Made by a program: the position numbers and the translations under genes. From positions 1-47,660 of the forward strand of contig JAFGWT010000059.1 of the NCBI GenBank assembly GCA_016937015.1: a stretch of DNA of 47,660 nt, given 5' to 3'. The notes under the pieces are model-generated. The model saw only the letters and a list, made by a program, of their open reading frames with translations, was not told the DNA's origin and did no database searches. This stretch comes from Deltaproteobacteria bacterium. GTDB lineage: Bacteria; Myxococcota_A; Polyangia; JAAYKL01. How positions within the stretch are numbered: the stretch's first letter is position 1; each line of letters begins with the position of its first letter. Of this stretch, positions 36,780 to 45,309 are shown one piece after another.

Positions 36780-38477
36780 ATGAAAACACTACTTTTTGCT
36801 TGCGTCTTTGTTTTTTTGGGACTGACAGCGTGTGACGATCCCACCGAAACAGAGGATAACCTTTACCCACCCAATGGCACTGACAGAGATACCGCTCCCG
36901 TCGGCACTGACGACAGCAGCACCACACAACCCATCGGCACAGACGACACCAACACAACTGCCACAGTCGGCACAGACGACAGCAACACAACTGCCACAGT
37001 CGGCACAGTCGACAGCAACACAACACAACCCGTCGCCACAGACGACAGCGACACCACCGCGCCAGTGGGGACAGATACACCGCCAGTGGACACAGACAGT
37101 GCGACTGTTGATACGGATACGACCCCGCCAGCGCCGACCCAGCATGCCAATTGCCCGGTGTACGTGTCCAAGAGCGGATCAGATGACAACAGCGGCGCAA
37201 GCTGGTCCGAGCCTTTGTTGACGCCGCACACCGCAATGGCGAAGGCAAAAGAATACGTCGCTGACAGTGATGGCAGCACCTATTGTGAAATATGGATTGC
37301 CAAAGGCACTTACACCCCGGGTCCGGCAAACTCTACCAATCAGACATTGTTTATCCCGTTGGAATCCCATGTTCATATGATGGGGGGCTTCGCAGGTGAC
37401 GAAACCCATCCGCTCCAGCGCAACATCTCTTTAAATGAAACAATATTGAGCCCTGACCTGTTTGGAGACGATGAGGGCGATATGGCCAATGGGTTTGAAA
37501 ACCGGGAAGAAAACAGCTTCAGAATTCTTTCAACACCTGAAGGTGAAGCGATTAATGATGCGATCATTGATGGATTTGTGTTGGAGGGGCATCAAACTTC
37601 TCCCAAAGCGCAATCGTCAGCGATTATAATCGGGAATAGCAGTGTCAGGTTTGTCAACTGCGCTTTCAGATCGAATATTGGCAGGATGATACATGTTTCA
37701 AACTCGAACCTGATCATTGAAAACGGTCTGTTCGCTGGGAATGACTACTCTGATACGACCCTGCTCCATATCAGTTCTGGCAGTGTAACGCTGACCAACA
37801 CCAGTTTTATTGAGAATCGCGGAACATCGGCAGCTCAAATTTATAGCACCGACGATGCGATTACCACCATTCAAAACTGCCGGTTTCTGTACAACCAATT
37901 TGATGAAGACAGCACTTTGCTGGCAACCCCCGGATATCCATGGTCTGGGGAAAAATTTTATATCTCGTCCTCTTTGTTTGCCAACAACAGCATGCGTATT
38001 GTTTCAGCAACTGGCTACACCGGGGTTTTCCACATATATAACTCAGTTTTCCGCGATACTGATCACATTCTGATAGTGATGCCAGACCAGCCGTTCGTCA
38101 ATAATACCGTTTATTCTTCAGACGCCAAAGTTGCGCTGACCGCTGACATAAAAAACAGCATTGTCGTTGCAGACAAAGAGGTTATCCTTGGCGTGGGTGG
38201 CGACGCCTCGGTCGAGTACTCCTTTATCCAGGGCGGTTGTTTTCAATCTGACGCCAAAGAATGTCTGGAAGGCACGTTGGGCCACGACGTGACGCATACA
38301 GTGGAATTTACCGATACTGAAAATGGCGACCTCTCAGTGTTACCCACCTCCTCCACCATCGATGCCGGAAACGCCAGCCTTCTTCCAGACGACATTTCCC
38401 TTGATTTTGCCGGACAGGCCCGCATCAGCGGCACCACCATCGACATGGGTGCATACGAATATCCTGTAACGCCCTGA
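36780..38477 (+). CDS. Lipoprotein with Thr/Asp repeat stalk and right-handed beta-helix domain
   Basis: A 565-residue predicted surface lipoprotein. The signal peptide MKTLLFACVFVFLGLTAC ends in a lipobox with C18. Residues about 25-118 are a Thr/Asp/Ser-rich stalk built largely of 11-residue repeats of the type GTDDSNTTATV. The rest begins CPVYVSKSGSDDNSG, then IWIAKGTYTP, and continues as short beta strands with recurring N and G turns (FVNCAFRSN, LTNTSFIENRG, IQNCRFLYNQ), typical of right-handed parallel beta-helix proteins of the pectate-lyase-like fold. It ends with STIDAGN and the DMGAYEY motif common in such proteins. GGAG is 7 nt before the ATG. It is divergent from the BspA-like lipoprotein gene. 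Ligand or enzymatic activity is unknown. Confidence 0.82.
   Translation: MKTLLFACVFVFLGLTACDDPTETEDNLYPPNGTDRDTAPVGTDDSSTTQPIGTDDTNTTATVGTDDSNTTATVGTVDSNTTQPVATDDSDTTAPVGTDTPPVDTDSATVDTDTTPPAPTQHANCPVYVSKSGSDDNSGASWSEPLLTPHTAMAKAKEYVADSDGSTYCEIWIAKGTYTPGPANSTNQTLFIPLESHVHMMGGFAGDETHPLQRNISLNETILSPDLFGDDEGDMANGFENREENSFRILSTPEGEAINDAIIDGFVLEGHQTSPKAQSSAIIIGNSSVRFVNCAFRSNIGRMIHVSNSNLIIENGLFAGNDYSDTTLLHISSGSVTLTNTSFIENRGTSAAQIYSTDDAITTIQNCRFLYNQFDEDSTLLATPGYPWSGEKFYISSSLFANNSMRIVSATGYTGVFHIYNSVFRDTDHILIVMPDQPFVNNTVYSSDAKVALTADIKNSIVVADKEVILGVGGDASVEYSFIQGGCFQSDAKECLEGTLGHDVTHTVEFTDTENGDLSVLPTSSTIDAGNASLLPDDISLDFAGQARISGTTIDMGAYEYPVTP
36903..37067. repeat. 33-bp tandem repeats encoding the lipoprotein stalk
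   Basis: Five head-to-tail 33-bp units begin at 36903, 36936, 36969, 37002 and 37035. Each encodes an 11-residue Thr/Asp/Ser/Asn-rich unit. The third is nearly identical to the second. The array is in frame, so copy-number change would lengthen or shorten the stalk without a frameshift. Confidence 0.85.
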
Positions 38478-38603
38478 TAAAATCTACACCTGCCCGTCGT
38501 CAAAGATTTCGCCATCGCATGTTCGTGAATGGAATGCTAACGAATTTAGGTCATTGGGATAATGAGTGTTCCTGTAACAACAGGATCATAGAAAAAGTGG
38601 GAA

Positions 38604-40280
38604 TCAATTCGTATGATTGCGAATTTTGAACAGGCAAGCGCCTTTCTCCATCTTTCGATAAATCAATTCATATTCCAGACCGAGTTTATCTAAATCTGAC
38701 TGCCATAATTCTGCAATTTCCTTTTCATCGGTACGCCTGTAGTCGTCGAGCACCAGATCAATTCCAGCGCCTGAAAATTCGTTCAAAACAACGGGCAAGG
38801 CGGGATAGCGAGCATGTTTTCCAGTCCCTCCCGGGGGCCCATCAACCAGCATCAGAATCTTCAAATCATTTGTAGCAAACTGCTTTTTCAATTCACTCAG
38901 TTTTTCCAGACAACTGTAATATTGATATTCGTTTCCAGTTGACGCACGATAAGGCTGCAACGGCACAAGCTCCAATTGCACCTGATTGCGGACGCCAAGC
39001 TGTTCAAGAATTCTAGCTGTTTTATCATGATACCGCTCAAGATGTTCAAACGCAACCTGCACACTCGCACGCTTCAGCAACCCCTTTTCCATTGCCACCT
39101 GGCGCGTCTCCGCCATCAATGCTGTTGAGGTGCCCGAACCAAACTCAAGAATCAAATCATAATCATTGTGCGCAACCAACTCCATTACCCAGAGCGCAAT
39201 ATCGGGGCTCACCGGCCACACATGCATATCAGGAAGAAAACGACCCTCTTTAAGGAAATACTGAATTCCCATGTACGACTCAAGCTGCTGCAACAGTGTC
39301 TCGGTTTGAGCCCGATTACTATCCAGAATCAATGTGCGCATTTTGGACAATTCACTGCCGAGTTGCATGGCGAGTGAAATCAACTTCATTTCGAGATGAG
39401 TATACCCGCCAACGACCGAACGCACATCTGGTTGTTCCATGGCAACCGCGTCTATACGGCCAGACTGTGCATTGGCAATTTTTTCATTCATCTGAAAGAG
39501 AACATCAACCGCTTCTTTTTGTTCTAAAACTGTCTTTTCGAGCGCTTGCAGATTGGGCGCCAATGCCCTGAATTCAGCATGTAGCCGTTCCTTCTCATCA
39601 ACGAGCGTTTCAATTCTTTTTTCAAGTCTACTTGCGTACCGACTGTAGTCCCGGACATAAACCCCATGCCCCAACCCAGGGTGCCGTTCAGCGGAACATC
39701 CGACACACATAAACCCCTTATCATTCATCAGCTGACCAACCTTTACTCTGGACAACTCCGTCAGTGAAGGCACCCTTTCATCCAGCACAACACGTAGTAT
39801 CACCACATCCAGCTGTTCCAATTCCGACTCTGATTCGGACATGAGCTCAATGCCTGGCAGGCAGTCCACCACAAGCCAGTTGGTGCCGTTGCAATGCTCT
39901 TTCATTAGCGATGCAACAGTTATAGCCTCAACTTCCGATTCAAATCGGAGTTGGATGTTGGGCCACAATCCCTTCAACCGTTTAGGCTCTATGAGGGCAC
40001 TTTCAGAACTGTTGGCCACATTGAAAAATCGCGCTTTCCCCGCTACAGGGGCCACAGTCGCCTGCATAAAAACCCGATTCTCGGCACTCCCAACAGTGCG
40101 CTCCAGGTGTTGTAGCCGCGACACTTCTGCATCGATAAAAAGCATCGGTACATCATCATATTTATTCAACACCCTGTACCAAGGCTCGGACCCGTTCCCC
40201 GCGCCCACAACGACTGCTGCTTTAATCGGGAATAGTTGCTCTATCCAACCCAAACCATCCACCGGGAATTCATAATACAT
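38604..40280 (-). CDS. Double methyltransferase-fold protein with central coiled coil
   Basis: A 558-residue protein with two Rossmann-like halves. The N-terminal half (about 15-210) resembles FkbM-type methyltransferases: AVVVGAGNGSEPW, FIDAEVSRLQHL, then LVVDCLPGIELM. The middle (about 215-340) is predicted coiled coil rich in Glu, Lys and Leu. The C-terminal half (about 370-558) carries a clear SAM-binding loop, LILEFGSGTSTALMAE, and LMLVDGPPGGTG, like small-molecule or sugar O-methyltransferases. I start at the ATG at 40280; the frame extends two codons further to a TTG. GAGGA is about 11 nt upstream. It begins 2 bp after the stop of the sulfotransferase-like paralog 2, so both are co-translated. 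It probably methylates capsule sugars or phosphates. Confidence 0.75.
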   Translation of the reverse strand: MYYEFPVDGLGWIEQLFPIKAAVVVGAGNGSEPWYRVLNKYDDVPMLFIDAEVSRLQHLERTVGSAENRVFMQATVAPVAGKARFFNVANSSESALIEPKRLKGLWPNIQLRFESEVEAITVASLMKEHCNGTNWLVVDCLPGIELMSESESELEQLDVVILRVVLDERVPSLTELSRVKVGQLMNDKGFMCVGCSAERHPGLGHGVYVRDYSRYASRLEKRIETLVDEKERLHAEFRALAPNLQALEKTVLEQKEAVDVLFQMNEKIANAQSGRIDAVAMEQPDVRSVVGGYTHLEMKLISLAMQLGSELSKMRTLILDSNRAQTETLLQQLESYMGIQYFLKEGRFLPDMHVWPVSPDIALWVMELVAHNDYDLILEFGSGTSTALMAETRQVAMEKGLLKRASVQVAFEHLERYHDKTARILEQLGVRNQVQLELVPLQPYRASTGNEYQYYSCLEKLSELKKQFATNDLKILMLVDGPPGGTGKHARYPALPVVLNEFSGAGIDLVLDDYRRTDEKEIAELWQSDLDKLGLEYELIYRKMEKGACLFKIRNHTN

Positions 40281-40282
40281 AG

Positions 40283-41884
40283 TCAATCCGTTCCTCGCAA
40301 TTTTACGTTCGCCTTACGATTGCGGCGGTATCCCATGTACGCGCCCAGCAGAGCAAAAGGCATTAGGATGAAATTCCACGGTTTGTGTATATGTTTCAGC
40401 CAGGCCTCTCCAAGCTTAAAAGAAAGATGACACTCAATTTTTTCCTTGGCTTCTTCGTAGTCGTCATAAGCCGCTATCGGTGGCAATGCCAGCTGCCGAC
40501 TTTTTTCTCTATGGCGTCTCGCCACAAACCACAGAGTGATAGGCAAAAACAGCAGCTTCCATACACTGCGCGCATGTCTGATCATGGTCGCGCCGATAAC
40601 ATAAGGCAGGTCTTCCTGAAGTCGCTTTGCAGCGCCCTCGGGATGCCTGAGACGGTGACGAGTGATAACCTGATTCAGCTGTCGGCGGATTTGCTTCAGA
40701 TGCGTATTGGCGATGCGCTCCGATTTTTCGAGATTGCCAGCAAGGGATTGATACTTCTGTTTTTCAGCCAAATTGGCCTCAAGGTGTTCCTGCGTTTCGA
40801 ACAACTGCGTCATCAGCAGCTGATAATCTTTTATTGCCTGCTCCTCTCGATGCTCGGTCACCTCCCTGTATTTTTCGAGAGATTCCAGCTGGGAGTTCAG
40901 CTGCTTTGCCTGCACCATCAGTTGATGCTTATCGCGCAATAAATCGCCAAGGCCCCGCCATGCTTTTAATATATCGACCTTTGAAAAATAAGATGTCCCC
41001 TGACCTGGCAATGTGGCAACTGCCTGAAGTTCCTCATACAATTCGATGTCCGCGGGAGACTGTTTCGCCATCGCATCAGCAAGCAAATTCATCAGTGGAT
41101 TGGCGCTAATAACATTGGGAGAAAAAGACGTCTGCCTCGCCAGCAAATCGCCAGGCATTTGCTGAGCTATTTCAGGCGCGCCAGTCTGTTCCAAACTCAT
41201 CAGAGCATCGTCAGGAGACTCTGACGATTTTGATGGCTCATGAGATTGATTGAAGTCACCAGTCAACTGCCCCACCGCAGAAGTTGTGGACAAATCATCG
41301 GACGATAGTCCTAGAAGCCCCTTTACTTCGTCCAGCCTGGACTTGTCGCCATTTGCAGCACATTCTGAATGAATCAGCAAACATCTATCCATATTGCGAT
41401 GATAAAACCGAAGCAACGCTTCGTTATAGCGCCGCCAGCTGCCTGTGGATTTTCCCACCAGCTCATCGTCGTCCCAATTGCTTGCATCACTGCTAAACAG
41501 TTCGGGCAATACATTGGTCGGATGATTATAAACCAGCACAAACATTAGATCGGGAATTGCATTCGCCCAGAAATCCAGTAAGTGGATGGCCGCCGGATCG
41601 GCCCACCCCCAAAGCGGCTGATCAAGATTGCCACGGACCAAATCCATCACAAGCCCATGCCATACTGGTGCAATATCGATCTGTTTCACCGGCCCACGTA
41701 AATCACTTTGGTTTCGGGCTACCGGAAAAAAACCATGCGCTTTGCACAGCGTGTGATCAATCTCTACAGCTGTCAGTTTTTCATGCAGTGCCGGCAATGC
41801 GGCACTCATACCAAAGTGCTGCAGCATTGATTCCACCCGCTCGTAGCCGGAATTGGGGTGCCCAACTATAATTATTTTGTTCAT
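40283..41884 (-). CDS. Divergent sulfotransferase-like protein with membrane tail (paralog 2)
   Basis: A 533-residue paralog of the proteins at 23762-25162 and 43096-45045. The N-terminal domain shows GHPNSGY (8-14), WGWADPAAIHLLDFW (92-106), VLVYNHP (116-122) and RCLLI (167-171). A Ser/Asp/Pro-rich linker (about 195-260) and a long coiled coil (about 315-405) lead to the tail with LPYVIG at 426-431 followed by W442, and LSFKLG at 487-492 followed by W503. The two hydrophobic stretches (KLLFLPITLWFV and FILMPFALLGAY) suggest membrane insertion or surface attachment. It starts a two-gene operon with the double methyltransferase. As in its paralogs, the usual PAPS-contacting Arg/Thr residues are missing, so the enzymatic role is uncertain. 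Confidence 0.65.
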   Translation of the reverse strand: MNKIIIVGHPNSGYERVESMLQHFGMSAALPALHEKLTAVEIDHTLCKAHGFFPVARNQSDLRGPVKQIDIAPVWHGLVMDLVRGNLDQPLWGWADPAAIHLLDFWANAIPDLMFVLVYNHPTNVLPELFSSDASNWDDDELVGKSTGSWRRYNEALLRFYHRNMDRCLLIHSECAANGDKSRLDEVKGLLGLSSDDLSTTSAVGQLTGDFNQSHEPSKSSESPDDALMSLEQTGAPEIAQQMPGDLLARQTSFSPNVISANPLMNLLADAMAKQSPADIELYEELQAVATLPGQGTSYFSKVDILKAWRGLGDLLRDKHQLMVQAKQLNSQLESLEKYREVTEHREEQAIKDYQLLMTQLFETQEHLEANLAEKQKYQSLAGNLEKSERIANTHLKQIRRQLNQVITRHRLRHPEGAAKRLQEDLPYVIGATMIRHARSVWKLLFLPITLWFVARRHREKSRQLALPPIAAYDDYEEAKEKIECHLSFKLGEAWLKHIHKPWNFILMPFALLGAYMGYRRNRKANVKLRGTD

Positions 41885-41979
41885 AAAATTCCAATTTCTT
41901 TTTTTCTTTTTCTTCTTAATGATAACTAAACGAAACTTTTATTTAGTTCGAAAATACATGCCATTTTTAAGCGAACGAG

Positions 41980-42282
41980 TCAACACGGACGAAAAATCAA
42001 CCATGGGGCAATCTGAAAAAGCGAGCATTTGAATATCCATCCCGCTAAGATGCCATAAAAATGTTTTCTCGTGCGTTTCAATGCGGGTTTCAGATTCTGT
42101 TTAACTCTCTCCTCCAGCTTTCCCCACAGCGCTTCAAGATATGTAAAAGACTTTCGATTGTCCGTCTGGCACTCCACGGACATGTATTTTCTCAGTTCCC
42201 GGTTTGAAAGTGCCGTCAACACCGATTTCGCAAAGCGTTCCAGTACCGTCATGCAATACAGACGTGCATGGTCGTTTTTCAT
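41980..42282 (-). pseudogene. Truncated DUF2264-like N-terminal fragment
   Basis: A 100-residue frame from the ATG at 42282 (AAGGA about 11 nt upstream) begins MKNDHARLYCMTVLERFAKS. The pattern VLxxL(S)xxxLRKxMxVE, then R and YLEA, matches from memory the start of DUF2264 proteins (a glycoside-hydrolase-like family several hundred residues long). After YLEALWGK the match fades into basic sequence and a hydrophobic end, so most of the family domain is absent. I read it as a remnant of a larger gene, cut by rearrangement. An intact small protein of unknown function is the alternative. It lies next to other decayed sequence and follows the start of the paralog 2 gene on the same strand. Confidence 0.4.
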
Positions 42283-43095
42283 AAATGCGAATTCCTTTTT
42301 GATTCGTTGTAAAAATGAAGATTTCAATCTGACTATGTATGTCGAGAAGTCATGGCAAAAATCTTTGTGGGATATATTGCCGATCCGGGGGAATCAAGTG
42401 AAGAAATTCCCAGCCGCAGGAAAAGCGGCGTTGATAATGTGGTCTGGCACCTCGGGTGCGACAGAATCTGGGGCTTGACATCATGGATGAGAACTTCTTT
42501 CGTTATGTTAATGCAGACGCATGTTGCGAAAGTTTGTTTTTCGATTGCACGGGGTTGTGCTTTTATTGACGAGTATGAAACCAAGACGTTTTCCCTCGCT
42601 ATGGAAAAATGCTGGTGAACCCCAAATATTGCTTCATTAAACAGTATGGTAACACAGATGTCTTCAAGTTCGATCCCTGATTCCAGCAGACAATTGAATG
42701 ACAGCCATGCCCATCCCCACAGCTGGAAAATCCAATGAAGGGTGCTCAAACGAAAAGTATGTTTCCCGGAAATTTGCTTGTATTTTTAAGCGGATATATA
42801 AACAGAATTAAAATTCAATTTTTCCTTCCCGCTGCTTCTTGAAAGTCTTTCCCAGCCTATTGCATCATCTGAAGCAAGTCCGCGAGGCGTATGTACTGCT
42901 TGCCTACAATTTCATGACAATCCGACAAAAAAGCGGCTTTCGACATTCCGACACAACAAAAATCGCATTAAAATAAGCAACTTACGACGAACATCTTTCG
43001 ATTGTGTCTTTTTTAGGTGAATGGCTCGACAGCGCAAAAAACGTGGGCTATATAAAAATTACGCATTGTAAATTGAAACTTATGGAGGCAAGCCA
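42283..43095. other. Decayed intergenic region with coding remnants
   Basis: No intact gene is visible in 813 bp. On the plus strand, pieces of protein-like sequence in shifting frames are readable: KKFPAAGKAALIMWSGTSG (about 42400-42456), LDIMDENFFRYVNADACCES (42474-42533) and VNPKYCFIKQYGNTDVFKFD up to a TGA at 42678-42680. They are interrupted by frameshifts and stops, as in a degraded gene. The identity of the ancestor is unknown. The last piece resembles a piece at 45190-45240. The right end (43026-43095) holds a likely promoter and ribosome binding site for the next gene. Confidence 0.4.
43026..43054 (+). promoter_or_regulatory. Sigma-70-like promoter for paralog 3
   Basis: TCGACA (43026-43031), a 17-nt spacer and TATATA (43049-43054) lie about 40 nt upstream of the ATG at 43096. 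The match is good at -35 (5 of 6) and fair at -10 (4 of 6). GGAGG at 43084-43088 is the ribosome binding site. Confidence 0.4.
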
Positions 43096-45045
43096 ATGGA
43101 CGCTCAGTTGCGTGGCTGTATCACAGTTCAGAAAAAAGAATACAAAACCAGTGATATCGATATTCGGACAACGACTAAGATTATCATCGTTGGCCATCCG
43201 GACAGCGGATATCAGCATGTAGAATCCACGTTGATAACCAATGGCATGCGCCCAGCGCAACCTTCCATGCGAGACGGGTTGTCGGCGCAACTGGTCACCA
43301 CTCAAATTTGCAGCGCCCATGGCGTAAACATAGATGCAGACAGCCTTAACATAACCGATTGGCAGGAGATCAAACAACTGGACGTAAGCCCGGTTTGGTA
43401 CGCATTGGTTCTCGATTTGCTTAGAGGAAATCTGAACCATTCGCTCTGGGGATGGGCCGACCCGATGGCGATACACCTTCTCGACTTTTGGAAGGAGGTT
43501 TTCCCTGACGCAACGTTTGTCCTCGTCTACAACCATCCTCAAACAGCTATCACCCATGGCGCGAACGCCGAAGCTGCCAGCGTCAAAGTGAACGATAATG
43601 CACCGTCGCCCGAGCAATCCATTCAAGGATGGCTCGCATACAACGCAGCCCTGCTGCATTTTTATCACAGAAACCAAAACCGATGCCTTCTAGTGCATGC
43701 CGATTGCACCGATAATAGAAACGGAGATATTTCCAGCCTGGCAAACGGGACATTATCCAGACTGAAATTCAGCGATAAAACAAACAGAGAACCCCTTGAT
43801 GCATTGAAAAGAAAAGAAGTGGACGACAATCTCAATTGCGACACTAAGGCCACAACAACAAGCACAAATGGGCAGAAAGCAAAAAAAAACACTTTTGAAC
43901 CGACTAGCCTTTTCAGATTCTCAAAAGAAATATCCTTGATACAAAATGAGGGGTATGGCACCACCGACAACCTTCTCGAACAGTATCTTGCCAACGCCAT
44001 TTTAAAACACTTTCCGGACGCCTCAGACATGTATGAGGAGCTTCAAGCTATCGCAAGTACAGAGTCGACAGAAAAAAATGTGGCCGAAATAGGTGCAAAC
44101 GTCGCATGGCATGCACTGCAAGACATATTGGCCGCCAATAATAAACTGATTCACGAGAAGTCCACTATTCAGCACCAGTTTGGCAGTCTGCGAAATGAAT
44201 TCCAACATGCGCAGGAGCAGCTCAAGCATTTACAGTCTATAGACGAACTGGCCGGTAAACAGAGCAAACAGCTGGAAAAGGCAGAGTTCCAGCTCAAAAA
44301 GTTGCAACAGCAAATTGAGCAAAAAGAAATCCAGTTAAGTTTTGAGAAAAGAGAAAAAGAAAGAACGGAGCAGGAACTCAGTCAGGAAAATCATCTTGTT
44401 ATTAAACAGCTGTTCACTGTTCAGGAGGCGCTGGAGAAAACTATCTTCGAATTTCGATCATTGGAAAAGCAACTGCAGGAAAGCAGAGCGATACTCTCAA
44501 ATCGCGAGACCGAACTGGCAAAGTATAAAAAAGAATCGTTACAGTCACAGCAGGACATCCTTCAGTTATCAAAACGTGAGAAAGAGCTTGCTGAAAAATA
44601 TAAAAATGAACTGACCCTCGCACAGCAGGAAATCCTTGAGCGCGATAGGGAAATACACTTACTCCGAGCCAACCAGAAACCCGTTTTTCTTGGTGCAAAA
44701 CAACGACAGCAAAATGAACTGATATACCAAATCGGATACACAATTGTGCAACTTGGCCAATCATTCTTTAAATGGAAGCTCCTCTTCTACCCTCTGTTTA
44801 TTCGAAAATTCCTAAAACAGTATATTTGTGAAACGGATCAGACAGCAATGTGGCTTCCGCCACTCTGCGAATACCAGGATTACGAAGAAGCCGTAAAAGC
44901 GCAAACGCACCTATCCTACCAGTTGGGGTTGACTTGGCAGAAGTATCATCTGAGATTTGCTTCATATTATTTAACGCCCTGGGCCTTACTGGGCGCTTAT
45001 CGAAAATGGAACAAAGCGAAACAGCCCCAAATTACTCAACGGTGA
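43096..45045 (+). CDS. Divergent sulfotransferase-like protein with long coiled coil and membrane tail (paralog 3)
   Basis: The longest member (649 residues) of the three-paralog family. After an N-terminal extension of about 26 residues come IIIVGHPDSGYQHVES, WGWADPMAIHLLDFW, VLVYNHP and RCLLVHADC, closest to paralog 2. A long Glu/Lys/Gln-rich coiled coil (about 350-530) separates this from the tail, where LIYQIG (542-547) and LSYQLG (606-611) repeat the module; the first copy has two extra residues before its Trp. GGAGG precedes the ATG at good spacing. It stands alone on the plus strand, opposite in orientation to paralog 2, between two stretches of decayed DNA. Sulfotransferase activity is uncertain for the same reasons as in its paralogs. 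Confidence 0.65.
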   Translation: MDAQLRGCITVQKKEYKTSDIDIRTTTKIIIVGHPDSGYQHVESTLITNGMRPAQPSMRDGLSAQLVTTQICSAHGVNIDADSLNITDWQEIKQLDVSPVWYALVLDLLRGNLNHSLWGWADPMAIHLLDFWKEVFPDATFVLVYNHPQTAITHGANAEAASVKVNDNAPSPEQSIQGWLAYNAALLHFYHRNQNRCLLVHADCTDNRNGDISSLANGTLSRLKFSDKTNREPLDALKRKEVDDNLNCDTKATTTSTNGQKAKKNTFEPTSLFRFSKEISLIQNEGYGTTDNLLEQYLANAILKHFPDASDMYEELQAIASTESTEKNVAEIGANVAWHALQDILAANNKLIHEKSTIQHQFGSLRNEFQHAQEQLKHLQSIDELAGKQSKQLEKAEFQLKKLQQQIEQKEIQLSFEKREKERTEQELSQENHLVIKQLFTVQEALEKTIFEFRSLEKQLQESRAILSNRETELAKYKKESLQSQQDILQLSKREKELAEKYKNELTLAQQEILERDREIHLLRANQKPVFLGAKQRQQNELIYQIGYTIVQLGQSFFKWKLLFYPLFIRKFLKQYICETDQTAMWLPPLCEYQDYEEAVKAQTHLSYQLGLTWQKYHLRFASYYLTPWALLGAYRKWNKAKQPQITQR

Positions 45046-45309
45046 CTAATTGCAAACAAGGGTTTTTCCAAAGGCAAAGTGAGTTTCCCTGATTATTATA
45101 ACAGTGGTCACCAGTTACTTTCTTCGGGGATTCGAACAGGAAATATCTGGGTCGGCTGATCACCGTTGTTATGTTTCAATTTTCAAACCCTGAGACCAAT
45201 TGCTTCGTCAAATATGGTAATTTAGATATTTTACCAGTTGCACTTTTTGGCGCAATAGCTCAATATATTCGCACTTTAGCTACAGATAAGGCGTCACAGG
45301 GAGAATCCA
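45046..45309. other. Short intergenic region with a possible coding remnant
   Basis: A plus-strand frame from about 45171 reads NPETNCFVKYGNLDILPVAL and runs into the start of the next gene. It has no ribosome binding site and may be the remnant of a lost neighbour. A good AGGGAGA lies at the right edge (45297-45303), serving the decayed sulfotransferase gene. Confidence 0.3.

Noticed and set aside
38570-38585. TCCTGT-aaca-ACAGGA hairpin between convergent genes
   Set aside because: The stem is only 6 bp and no T-run follows on either strand, so terminator function is not supported.
42071-42478. 135-codon plus-strand frame opposite the DUF2264-like fragment
   Set aside because: The first part is antisense to a better-supported frame. 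Only its last 30 residues look protein-like, and they are described as a decayed remnant.
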